Shown: positions 1 to 5,864, counted from the first letter of the stretch. The stretch: 6,574 nt of DNA from CAYLPU01 sp964385635 (GCA_964385635.1 CAYLPU010000164.1:1-6574); one strand, 5' to 3'. Translations and numbers: made by a program. The notes: generated by a model not told the origin, from the sequence alone.

Positions 1-54
1 GGCGGTGGGTGGGGCCTGGCCGGTCAGCGCGTGGTACAGCGTCGCGCCCAGGCT
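1..54 (-). pseudogene. In-frame continuation of the kinase domain beyond the amber codon
   Basis: The 18 codons after the TAG read SLGATLYHALTGQAPPTA in the same frame. This aligns without gaps to SLGATMYHALTGQTPPTV (residues 205-222) of the neighbouring intact kinase. Conservation across the stop shows that the ancestral gene ran through this point and that the interruption is a single substitution, not a frameshift or natural C-terminus. The rest of the gene lies outside the window. Confidence 0.85.
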
Positions 55-666
55 CTAGACGTCGGAGCGGGGGTCGGTGTGGCCCGATCCCACATCGTAC
101 TGCTCCGGCGGGGCGTATTCCGGCGTACCCATTCCCCGCATCGCTGTCTTCGTGCGCGGGTCGCCTGGGTCCCACAACTTCACCAGCCCGAAGTCCACCA
201 ACACCGCCCGCCCATCGGGCCGGATGATCACGTTCTGTGGCTTCACGTCTCGATGGATCACTCCCTGGCTGTGGCAGTAGGCCAGCGCGTCGAGGAGTTG
301 TCCGGCCCAGGCCAGCACCTCTTTTTCCGGCGGCGCTCCCTGCCGTTCGATGCGCTGCGCCAGGTTTTCCCCCTCGACGAACTTCATCACCAGGTAGGCG
401 TTGCTCTCCTCTTCGAAGAAGTCGGTCACGTCCACCAGGTGAGGATGGTCGAGGCGGGCCAGAACCGTGGCCTCCTGCTGGAACTGCTGGCGCAATTGCG
501 CCAGGGCGTATTGATCGAGCCCCGGCTGGGCGATCATCTCCTTGAGGGCCATGGGGATGTTGAGCCGGGTGTCCCAGGCCCGGTAGACCGCGCCCATTCC
601 TCCCTGTCCCAGCAGAGAGACGACGCGGTAGCGATTCTGCAGGCTCTGTCCGGTTGCAAGGGGCAT
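55..666 (-). CDS. Ser/Thr protein kinase, catalytic domain truncated by an amber codon
   Basis: This is a Hanks-type (PknB-like) Ser/Thr kinase of which 203 residues can be read before TAG at 55-57. Visible motifs are the glycine loop GQGGMGAVY (residues 20-28), the ATP-binding Lys42 in MALK, the helix-C Glu65, the catalytic HRD with Asp140, Lys142 and Asn145, DFG at 158-160, and GTPEYAPPE ending the activation segment at 180-188. The reading breaks at codon 204, inside the helix-F motif SDVYSLG. The intact paralogue upstream has Tyr204 there, and by eye the two proteins match at 174 of 203 positions. Beyond the stop the frame continues as kinase sequence to the window edge. The ATG start is supported by AAGGAG 6 nt upstream. 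Without helices F to I the product would not be expected to fold or act as a kinase, so this is a recent pseudogene, a sequence error, or rarely a read-through gene. It is the last gene of the apparent operon in the window. Confidence 0.85.
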   Translation of the reverse strand: MPLATGQSLQNRYRVVSLLGQGGMGAVYRAWDTRLNIPMALKEMIAQPGLDQYALAQLRQQFQQEATVLARLDHPHLVDVTDFFEEESNAYLVMKFVEGENLAQRIERQGAPPEKEVLAWAGQLLDALAYCHSQGVIHRDVKPQNVIIRPDGRAVLVDFGLVKLWDPGDPRTKTAMRGMGTPEYAPPEQYDVGSGHTDPRSDV

Positions 667-672
667 ACGTTA

Positions 673-678
673 CTCCTT
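673..678 (-). promoter_or_regulatory. Shine-Dalgarno sequence of the truncated kinase
   Basis: On the minus strand AAGGAG is followed by six bases (TAACGT) and then ATG at 666-664. It fixes the start codon. It lies 2 nt downstream of the end of the 33-bp palindrome, so any hairpin formed there would abut the ribosome-binding site. Confidence 0.7.
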
Positions 679-680
679 GG

Positions 681-713
681 AGGTGCGACGCACTTCCGAA
701 GTGCGTCGCACCT
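681..713. repeat. 33-bp perfect palindrome, copy 1 (between the two kinases)
   Basis: Arms of 16 bp (AGGTGCGACGCACTTC and its exact reverse complement) flank a single central base. An identical copy lies at 2381-2413. Beside it, 715-726 (TGCGTCGCGCCT) repeats the end of one arm with one mismatch and contains the first base of the upstream kinase's stop codon. The element fills most of the 58-bp gap between the kinase genes. There is no following T-run on either strand, so it is not a classical intrinsic terminator. It may be a REP/MITE-like repeat, an mRNA-stabilising hairpin or a translation-control hairpin. Confidence 0.9.
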
Positions 714-724
714 ATGCGTCGCGC

Positions 725-2365
725 CTATGGATTGAACTGAAACATCCACTCGGCCGAGGAGGCCACTGCGCTCCCGCCTTGGATCACCGACACTGTCCAG
801 CGCCACTCGCCGGGCTTGTCGGCTGGCAGGTTGGTGATCCAACTCGGCATCGGATTTATCCCGACCTCGATCAATCCGCTCTGGACTGTGTGGCCGCTCG
901 CAGTGTGGCGGGCGGTGACCTGATACGCCTGGCCCGAAGAACCGTACCATTCGAAGGTGATCGGATTCTGGTACACACCCCCACTAGCCGGGCCTATCAG
1001 TTCCGGCCCCGCGCCGGGTTCGGGCGGTGGGCCTGCAGTTGGTGGTGGCAGTTCCGTCGGTGTTGGTGGTGGCGGTTGTGTTGGTGGCACCGGCGTGCGA
1101 GTAGGCTGGACGGACGTGGACGTTGCCGCCGGGCTTGGCCGGGGTGTCGCTGTCGGGCTTGGCTGAGCCGTCGCCGTGGCCTCTACCGTTGGTGTGCGCA
1201 CAGACGTGCTGGTGGGCAGGACCGTCTCTGGGGCCGTCTGGGTTGGCGTGCGCGTTGGTGTACTGGTAGGGGCGAGGGCGGGTGTGTGCGTCAGTGTGGC
1301 CGCGGGTGCGGGAGATGGCGTAAGCGTGGGCGTGGGGCCACCGCTCGCGCCTCCCCCTGCCATCATCAGCCCCACTCCCAGCGCCACTGCTCCTACCACC
1401 AGCGCCAGCAGGATCACCCCGCCCACAGCCCAGGCCCACCCCGGCACGCGCCTGCGCGGGGGGGCTGCCGGTTGTGCCCCTGGCATCACCTTCGTCCGCT
1501 GGCGTTGGGGTACAGCGGTTGGGTGGGGTGGGGCGGGCGCTTGACCGCTCAACGCTGCTGCCATCTCCTGCGCCGTGGCGAAGCGGTCCTCTACCGTCAG
1601 TTCCATCGCCCGCAGCATCGCCGCCTCGGTTGCCGGTGAAATGCGCTGATTCAGCGTCCGTGGCTGCTGGAAGGCGCTCCGGCTGGCGATGCGCTGCGTG
1701 ACCGTGGGCGGGGTCTGACCGGTCAGCGCATGGTACATGGTCGCCCCCAGGCTGTAGATGTCGCTGCGGGGGCTGGTGTGTCCCATTTGTATGTCGTACT
1801 GCTCCGGCGGGGCGTACTGTGGCGTGCCCATCCCACGCATCGCTGTCTTCGTGCGCGGGTCGCTCGGGTCCCACAACTTCACCAGCCCGAAGTCTACCAA
1901 CACCGCCCGTCCATCGGGGCGAATGATCACGTTCTGCGGCTTCACGTCCCGATGGATCACTCCCTGGCTGTGGCAGTAGGCCAGCGCGTCGAGGAGTTGT
2001 TTGGCCCAGGCCAGCACTATCTCCTCCGGCAGTCCCCCCTGCCGTTCGATGCACTGCGCCAGACTCTCCCCTTCGACGAACTGCATCACCAGGTAAGCGT
2101 TGCCCTCCTCCTCGAAAAAGTCGGTCACGTTCACCAGGTGGGGATGGTCGAGGCGGGCCAACACCACGGCCTCTTGTTGGAATTGCTGGCGGAGTTGGGC
2201 CAGCACATCGGGGGTGAGCCCTGGTTGGGGAATCATCTCCTTGAGGGCGACAGGGATGTTGAGGCGGGTGTCCCATGCGCGATAGACCGCCCCCATTCCC
2301 CCTTGTCCCAGCGGGGAGACGATGCGGTAGCGGTTTTGAAGTGTCTGTCCAGTTGTAAGAGTCAT
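725..2365 (-). CDS. Membrane-anchored Ser/Thr protein kinase with exported C-terminal domain
   Basis: This is a complete 546-residue Hanks-type kinase, predicted to phosphorylate Ser/Thr on cytoplasmic partners. The catalytic domain spans about residues 12-272: glycine loop GQGGMGAVY (20-28), Lys42, helix-C Glu65, HRD with Asp140, Lys142, Asn145, DFG 158-160, GTPQYAPPE 180-188 and SDIYSLG 201-207. A basic juxtamembrane stretch (RRR 304-306) precedes one hydrophobic helix at about 312-336. Then comes a Thr/Pro-rich linker (about 344-452) and a C-terminal domain of about 90 residues (454-546) with an Ig/FN3-like look (alternating strands, Trp473, Trp509, Trp521, Trp523). I cannot assign that domain to a family; it lacks PASTA repeats. 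Topology should be kinase inside and linker plus domain outside, which suits sensing of an external cue. ATG at 2365-2363 has AGAGGAG 6 nt upstream. The gene lies downstream of the FHA-ABC transporter gene and upstream of a near-duplicate kinase. I infer that the FHA protein is its target. Confidence 0.95.
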   Translation of the reverse strand: MTLTTGQTLQNRYRIVSPLGQGGMGAVYRAWDTRLNIPVALKEMIPQPGLTPDVLAQLRQQFQQEAVVLARLDHPHLVNVTDFFEEEGNAYLVMQFVEGESLAQCIERQGGLPEEIVLAWAKQLLDALAYCHSQGVIHRDVKPQNVIIRPDGRAVLVDFGLVKLWDPSDPRTKTAMRGMGTPQYAPPEQYDIQMGHTSPRSDIYSLGATMYHALTGQTPPTVTQRIASRSAFQQPRTLNQRISPATEAAMLRAMELTVEDRFATAQEMAAALSGQAPAPPHPTAVPQRQRTKVMPGAQPAAPPRRRVPGWAWAVGGVILLALVVGAVALGVGLMMAGGGASGGPTPTLTPSPAPAATLTHTPALAPTSTPTRTPTQTAPETVLPTSTSVRTPTVEATATAQPSPTATPRPSPAATSTSVQPTRTPVPPTQPPPPTPTELPPPTAGPPPEPGAGPELIGPASGGVYQNPITFEWYGSSGQAYQVTARHTASGHTVQSGLIEVGINPMPSWITNLPADKPGEWRWTVSVIQGGSAVASSAEWMFQFNP

Positions 2366-2371
2366 TTTTCA

Positions 2372-2378
2372 CTCCTCT
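2372..2378 (-). promoter_or_regulatory. Shine-Dalgarno sequence of the intact kinase
   Basis: On the minus strand AGAGGAG is followed by TGAAAA and the ATG at 2365-2363. The second copy of the 33-bp palindrome ends 2 nt before it. The sequence between palindrome and ATG differs from that of the other kinase although the spacing is almost the same (15 versus 14 nt). Confidence 0.7.
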
Positions 2379-2380
2379 GA

Positions 2381-2413
2381 AGGTGCGACGCACTTCCGAA
2401 GTGCGTCGCACCT
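2381..2413. repeat. 33-bp perfect palindrome, copy 2 (before the intact kinase)
   Basis: All 33 bases are identical to copy 1 at 681-713, with 16-bp arms and one central base. It fills the gap between the stop of the PD40 fragment (2416-2418) and the kinase Shine-Dalgarno sequence. Perfect identity of the two copies, against clearly diverged kinase coding sequence, implies recent transposition, gene conversion or selection on the structure. Confidence 0.9.
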
Positions 2414-2415
2414 CA

Positions 2416-2691
2416 TTATCGGGCCCAGTCGGGGGACCAATCCTGTTCTGGCCCTTCCAACAGTACGATGGGGTCACCACCGCTGGCCGGGATCACCCAC
2501 AGGTCGCTCGCGTCGTCCAAACCCACGTAGCCATCCCCCGTCGTATCACGAGCGTGGGTAAAGACGATGTAAGATCCATCGGGCGACCAGGCAGGGTCTG
2601 CGTCCTGGTTGTCGTAGGTGAGTTGGCGGAACTCTGAACCATCCCTCTTGTCGATCAACAAGTTCCCGAAAGTGAGATCCGCAATCCACAA
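2416..2691 (-). CDS. PD40/TolB-like beta-propeller fragment, probable gene remnant
   Basis: A 91-codon reading frame encodes roughly one and a half PD40 (WD40-like) blades. ADPAWSPDGSYIVF (31-44) is the classic blade motif, DLWVIPASGGDPIVLL (63-78) is the following strand pair, and QDWSPDWA (83-90) begins another blade. Inside the blade lies D49-T-T-G-D53-G-Y-V-G-L-D-D60, which fits an EF-hand/dockerin-type calcium loop. Intact propellers need six to eight blades, and no signal peptide is visible. The only upstream start is TTG at 2691-2689 inside a 7-bp tandem repeat, with no convincing Shine-Dalgarno sequence. The frame is also open back to the transporter's TAA, 12 nt earlier in the same frame. 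I read it as the 3' end of a larger propeller gene left behind by a deletion. Expression of a small protein cannot be excluded. Confidence 0.55.
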   Translation of the reverse strand: MWIADLTFGNLLIDKRDGSEFRQLTYDNQDADPAWSPDGSYIVFTHARDTTGDGYVGLDDASDLWVIPASGGDPIVLLEGPEQDWSPDWAR

Positions 2692-2702
2692 TCCGCAATC
2701 CG
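2677..2702. repeat. 7-bp tandem repeat between transporter and PD40 fragment
   Basis: The plus strand reads ATCCGCA, ATCCACA, ATCCGCA, then ATCCG: about 3.7 units of a heptamer with one variable base. It ends one base before the transporter's stop codon (2704-2706) and runs into the PD40 reading frame. Such a short repeat is a plausible deletion or recombination junction that truncated the propeller gene. Confidence 0.75.
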
Positions 2703-2703
2703 A

Positions 2704-5496
2704 TTACCCCACGTCCTTCCGTTTCAGCACGATCGCCGTGGCGAGGCCGAACGCCAGTCCGAAGCCGATCAGCATCAACCAGTCCTTACACAGGTGCTCC
2801 GGTGTGTGGGTGTACTGGATGCGGAAGTCCTGCTCATTGGAAATATCCATCGGCTCCGGTTCGACGGTGAACGTTTCCGTGACCGTCTCTGTGACTGTGA
2901 TCATCTCGTTCACAGTCACCTCCGGGACCGAAATGGGCACGGTCTGGGTGATGACGGGTTGGGTGGGGTCTAACTGAACGGGCACCTCGATCTCCTGGGT
3001 GGTCGTAACCACCGTCACCGGCTCCCAATCCTCGTCGGGCTTCTCGATCTCCGTCGAGACCTCCTCGGTGACGGGGTCCGGCTGGAAGCGGGTACGGGTG
3101 AGCGTGTTCAACCACTCCATGTCCGCCGAAGTGCCCATCCCTTCCATCGCCCAACGGGTGAGTGTCAGGTTGGAGAACTGGTTGGTAAGGCCCGGCAGAT
3201 CGAAGAGTACCCCGGCGTAGATCATCTGGAAAAACAGTACCAGGAACACGATGTAGATCACTGTGTTGAGGTTGGGCACGATGGCGGAGATGAGCAAGCC
3301 CATCAGGGTCGCCGCCAGCGTCGCCAGGACGAGTGTGATGTACATCTCCACCGGCGCTGGCAAGAAGACTCCTTCCTTGGGGAAGTCCACCTTGATACTG
3401 AGCACCAGCATAAGCAGGAGGCACTGGATCAGGGCAAAGAGGCCCAGCACCACCACTTTGGAACCAATGTAGGGCAGGATGCGCAGGGTGACCATGCGCT
3501 CCCGCTGATACACCGACCATTCCTTCACGATCTCGTAGACGGAGGCGAACAAACCTAATAGTACCGAGGCCAGCGCCATGATGAACAGAAGAGTCTGGCT
3601 GTCTCCGACGATCATATAGGTGGCGCTGCTTTCTCCAGCCGCCAGGTCGGCGGCCAATTGGCTCTCAATCTCGGCCGGCGGGTTGCCGATCAGCCAGTTG
3701 TGATCTGAAATCTGCAACAGTAGTGCTCCAACCATCGGCATCACTATCATCAGGACAGATAGAAGCAGTCTGTCCCGCAACACCAGGTCCAGGTAGCGGC
3801 GGGTGAGGACGAGGAACTGACGTATCACGTTGACCTTCGGACGGCGCCGTGATCCGGTTTCGCCCGCCTTTTGTTGGACCTGGGGGAGTTCGCGCTGCCG
3901 GTCCTCCACGTATCGCCGGTAGTGAGATGATTGTTTGAAGTTCTCCTCACACGCGACTGCTTTCTGTCGCGCCACCTTCGGGTCGGGGTCGTCCAGTTGG
4001 TCGTAGATGTCGGCGAAATCGCCACTCGTCACGCCGAAGAATTGGAGCGCCTCCTCCGGCGGCCCGAAGTAGACCATGTGTCCCTGGGAGAGAAAACAGA
4101 CGTGGTCGCACTGGACGATGTTGGCGGTGGCGTGGGTCACCAGGACGATCGTCCGTCCTCCATCGGCCAGGTGGCGCAGTGTGTGCATCATCTTCTTCTC
4201 CAGGCCAGGGTCCAGCCCGGAGGTGGGCTCGTCGAGGAAGAACAGATTCGGCTCGGCCAGCAACTCGACGGCAATGCTGACTCGCTTGCGCTGTCCACCA
4301 CTCAGGCTGGTGATGACCTGGTCCTTCTGGCCGACCATCTCCACCTTCTGGAGAACCTGGTCAACGCGCTGCTCGATCTCCTGCGCTGAGGTATCGGGAG
4401 GAAGCCGCAGCCGGGCCGCGTAACGGAGCGCGCTGGCGACGGTCAGGTTCTTGTGGATGATGTCATCCTGGGGCACGTAGCCGACCATCGTGCGATACAG
4501 GTCGAAGTGGCGGTACAGATCGTCCCCGTTGACCAGAACCTGTCCTTCGGCGCGGGTGAAGCCGTTGAGGGCCATCATGAGGGTGGATTTGCCCGCGCCA
4601 CTGGTGCCCACGAGCGAGATAAACTCGCGGGGGTAGACCGATATGCTGATGTCATCGAGGATGCGCTTCCGTTTCTCCCCTTGCCCTACCTCCCGCGTCA
4701 ATCGCACGCCATCCAGCCGCACACCACCGGCGGCTGTGTACTGCTGGAGGCCGGTCTGTTCGTACACCAGTTTGAATGGGCCGATCTGCACCACGTCGCC
4801 CTGTTGGATGAGCTGGGGGCGTGTCAGTCGCCCCCCGTTGACGAAGGTGCCGTTGGTGCTGTTCATGTCGGTGAGCACGTGCCCCTGGGGTGTGTGGTCG
4901 AGGCGGGCGTGGTGCCAGGAGACAACCGGTGTGACCAGCGGAACGTCGGCCTGGGGATCGCGTCCGATGACGAGCGATGTCTTCATACCCAAGGCGGTGG
5001 CCCCTACACGGACGACGCCGGGAACCGGGGCCGGCGCACCTATCGCCCCAGCCGCCCGGAAGGTGAGGCTGACCGAGTTACCCTGGGGGTCGCCGATGCG
5101 CAGAATGTCGCCATCGTTGAGGCCAGCGCTCTGCACGCGCTGGCCGTTGACGAAGGTGCCGTTGGTACTTCCCAGGTCCAGGTAGTGCCAGGCGGTGTCC
5201 CGCTGCTCCAGCCGGCCGTGGTGGCTGGAGACGTACCTGGGCGGCAGGACGATGTCGTTGTCCGGGCTGCGACCAATGGTGAGGGCCACACGGTCCAGGG
5301 GTGTCTCCCGCAGCGGCTGTCCGGTCACGCGGATGACCAGGCGCGGCTGTTCATGTACTCCCCCCCCTCTAATCCCCCCCACGGGGGGGGAAGAAGGGGG
5401 AGAGCCGGTTGGTGCTAGTGGGCGTCCGCACGTTGGGCAGAAACGGGCGTTGGGATTCTTCAACTCTTGACCGCAGAAACTACAGAAACTGGACAT
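2704..5496 (-). CDS. Zinc ribbon-FHA-FHA-ABCG-type ABC exporter (ATPase fused to permease)
   Basis: The 930-residue protein has, in order: a zinc ribbon (Cys5, Cys8, Cys20, Cys23); a Pro/Gly linker (28-51); FHA1 (about 52-147: GR 75-76, Ser90, His93, STNGTFVNG 110-118); FHA2 (about 158-246: GR 178-179, Ser193, His196, STNGTFVNG 213-221); an ABC ATPase (Walker A GTSGAGKST 297-305, Q-loop Gln343, LSGGQ 398-402, Walker B LFFLDE 418-423, SGLD 426-429, His455); and an ABC2/ABCG-type permease with six hydrophobic helices near 577-596, 634-653, 680-700, 716-739, 745-765 and 906-924. All ATPase motifs are intact. ABCG-type half-transporters dimerise to export hydrophobic compounds; the substrate here cannot be read. 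A 140-residue acidic, Thr/Val-rich loop (766-905) separates helices 5 and 6. I chose ATG 5496-5494 because GGGAGG precedes it and the zinc ribbon begins at once; upstream codons have no domain. The mycobacterial Rv1747 has the same FHA-FHA-ABC order and is controlled by the kinase PknF, so the downstream kinases are natural candidates for regulators. Confidence 0.95.
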   Translation of the reverse strand: MSSFCSFCGQELKNPNARFCPTCGRPLAPTGSPPSSPPVGGIRGGGVHEQPRLVIRVTGQPLRETPLDRVALTIGRSPDNDIVLPPRYVSSHHGRLEQRDTAWHYLDLGSTNGTFVNGQRVQSAGLNDGDILRIGDPQGNSVSLTFRAAGAIGAPAPVPGVVRVGATALGMKTSLVIGRDPQADVPLVTPVVSWHHARLDHTPQGHVLTDMNSTNGTFVNGGRLTRPQLIQQGDVVQIGPFKLVYEQTGLQQYTAAGGVRLDGVRLTREVGQGEKRKRILDDISISVYPREFISLVGTSGAGKSTLMMALNGFTRAEGQVLVNGDDLYRHFDLYRTMVGYVPQDDIIHKNLTVASALRYAARLRLPPDTSAQEIEQRVDQVLQKVEMVGQKDQVITSLSGGQRKRVSIAVELLAEPNLFFLDEPTSGLDPGLEKKMMHTLRHLADGGRTIVLVTHATANIVQCDHVCFLSQGHMVYFGPPEEALQFFGVTSGDFADIYDQLDDPDPKVARQKAVACEENFKQSSHYRRYVEDRQRELPQVQQKAGETGSRRRPKVNVIRQFLVLTRRYLDLVLRDRLLLSVLMIVMPMVGALLLQISDHNWLIGNPPAEIESQLAADLAAGESSATYMIVGDSQTLLFIMALASVLLGLFASVYEIVKEWSVYQRERMVTLRILPYIGSKVVVLGLFALIQCLLLMLVLSIKVDFPKEGVFLPAPVEMYITLVLATLAATLMGLLISAIVPNLNTVIYIVFLVLFFQMIYAGVLFDLPGLTNQFSNLTLTRWAMEGMGTSADMEWLNTLTRTRFQPDPVTEEVSTEIEKPDEDWEPVTVVTTTQEIEVPVQLDPTQPVITQTVPISVPEVTVNEMITVTETVTETFTVEPEPMDISNEQDFRIQYTHTPEHLCKDWLMLIGFGLAFGLATAIVLKRKDVG
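5360..5400. repeat. G/C-run imperfect inverted repeat inside the transporter's linker
   Basis: The plus strand carries C8 (5360-5367), C7 (5374-5380), G8 (5383-5390) and G5 (5396-5400). The C7 and G8 runs form an inverted repeat around AC, and the outer runs extend it imperfectly. It encodes residues 32-47 (Ser/Pro then Gly-rich) between the zinc ribbon and FHA1. The composition is unlike the rest of the gene and resembles an intergenic repeat. The reading frame is preserved across it. Confidence 0.75.
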
Positions 5497-5500
5497 ATTT

Positions 5501-5506
5501 CCTCCC
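5501..5506 (-). promoter_or_regulatory. Shine-Dalgarno sequence of the FHA-ABC exporter
   Basis: GGGAGG on the minus strand lies four bases (AAAT) before ATG at 5496-5494. Spacing is slightly short but the match is strong. It decides between this start and longer in-frame readings reaching 5610, which would add 38 residues without recognisable structure. Confidence 0.65.
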
Positions 5507-5518
5507 ACACAGCCATTC

Positions 5519-5547
5519 GTTTTATTCCAAATTAGTTGTAGTGTCCC
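5519..5547 (-). promoter_or_regulatory. Possible weak sigma-70-type promoter for the exporter operon
   Basis: On the minus strand GGGACA (5547-5542, 4 of 6 matches to TTGACA) is separated by 17 bases from TAAAAC (5524-5519, 4 of 6 matches to TATAAT). The stretch is locally AT-rich, unlike its surroundings. A start just after the -10 would leave a leader of about 15 nt before the ATG. The match is weak and position is the main support. Confidence 0.3.
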
Positions 5548-5548
5548 A

Positions 5549-5561
5549 GGTGCAGTGCACC
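5549..5561. promoter_or_regulatory. 13-bp perfect palindrome upstream of the possible promoter
   Basis: GGTGCAGTGCACC is a perfect 6+1+6 palindrome lying directly upstream of the candidate -35 hexamer of the exporter gene. It has the size and symmetry of a dimeric regulator's operator. No regulator gene is visible in the window, and chance is possible in a GC-rich spacer. Confidence 0.3.
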
Positions 5562-5612
5562 GGCTGGGTGCCCCCCCTACAGGCGTACCGTGTCGCCCCG
5601 CTGGAGGCATCC

Positions 5613-5649
5613 CTCTCAGCGTCTTCAGCGCCTCTCAGCGCCTTCAGCG
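5613..5649. repeat. Two copies of an 18-bp direct repeat
   Basis: CTCTCAGCGTCTTCAGCG (5613-5630) is followed one base later by CTCTCAGCGCCTTCAGCG (5632-5649), with 17 of 18 bases identical. Each copy is itself built of two related CAGCG-containing halves. The second copy runs into an inverted repeat. Confidence 0.75.
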
Positions 5650-5683
5650 GTTCAACGCCCCGAACCGCTGAGCACGTTGAACC
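5645..5683. repeat. Two overlapping, mutually exclusive inverted repeats
   Basis: CAGCGGTTC (5645-5653) pairs with GAACCGCTG (5662-5670) across an 8-base loop. GGTTCAACG (5649-5657) pairs equally perfectly with CGTTGAACC (5675-5683). The two 9-bp stems share GGTTC, so in one RNA or single strand only one can form at a time. If transcription toward the exporter started upstream of here, this would be a two-state leader. The candidate promoter lies downstream of it, so that is doubtful. Confidence 0.6.
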
Positions 5684-5713
5684 ACGAAGGTTCGAAGGGG
5701 CGAAGGGCACGAA
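5677..5713. repeat. 37-bp dispersed direct repeat, copy A
   Basis: It begins TTGAACCACGAAGGTTCGAA and continues to 5713. It matches 5927-5963 at 34 of 37 positions, at an offset of exactly 250 bp. It is rich in CACGAA/CGAAGGGC words, the reverse complement of the TTCGTG words further on. Confidence 0.8.
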
Positions 5714-5750
5714 AACATGTAGCGGCGCGCATTGCGCGCTTTCGTGTTTC

Positions 5751-5850
5751 GCACTTTCGTCTTTCGTGTTGCACTTCGGCTTTTCGTGTTGCACTTCGGC
5801 TTTTCGTGTTGCACTTCGGCTTTTCGTGTTGCACTTCGGCTTTTCGTGTT
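5751..5850. repeat. 20-bp tandem repeat array, four perfect units plus one degenerate
   Basis: The unit GCACTTCGGCTTTTCGTGTT is repeated perfectly four times (5771-5790, 5791-5810, 5811-5830, 5831-5850). A diverged unit precedes it at 5751-5770. There are no spacers, so this is not a CRISPR array. The period is not a multiple of three, so the array is not constrained as coding sequence. It shares the TTCGTGTT core with the repeats flanking the GxxExxY gene and probably expanded from that family by slippage. Confidence 0.95.
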
Positions 5851-5864
5851 TCCACCACCCGCGC

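Noticed and set aside
55..57. Reassigned TAG codon (for example pyrrolysine)
   Set aside because: Two other genes in the window end in TAG at natural C-termini, and the site is a conserved Tyr in a paralogue, so a nonsense mutation or sequence error is simpler.
681..713. Intrinsic transcription terminator between the kinases
   Set aside because: The stem is long enough, but neither strand has a T-run after it. An identical element occurs at the same place before the other kinase, immediately next to a Shine-Dalgarno sequence.
31..735. Plus-strand open frames opposite the kinases, exporter and spacer
   Set aside because: They are mirror readings of the real minus-strand genes, Arg/Pro/His-rich with no domain. 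The strong protein motifs are all on the minus strand.
5497..5610. Longer exporter reading starting at 5610
   Set aside because: The additional 38 residues cover the candidate promoter and palindrome, have no domain, and the good Shine-Dalgarno sequence serves the ATG at 5496.
5751..5850. CRISPR array from regularly spaced repeats
   Set aside because: The 20-bp units abut head to tail without spacers, and no cas gene is near; it is a simple tandem repeat.
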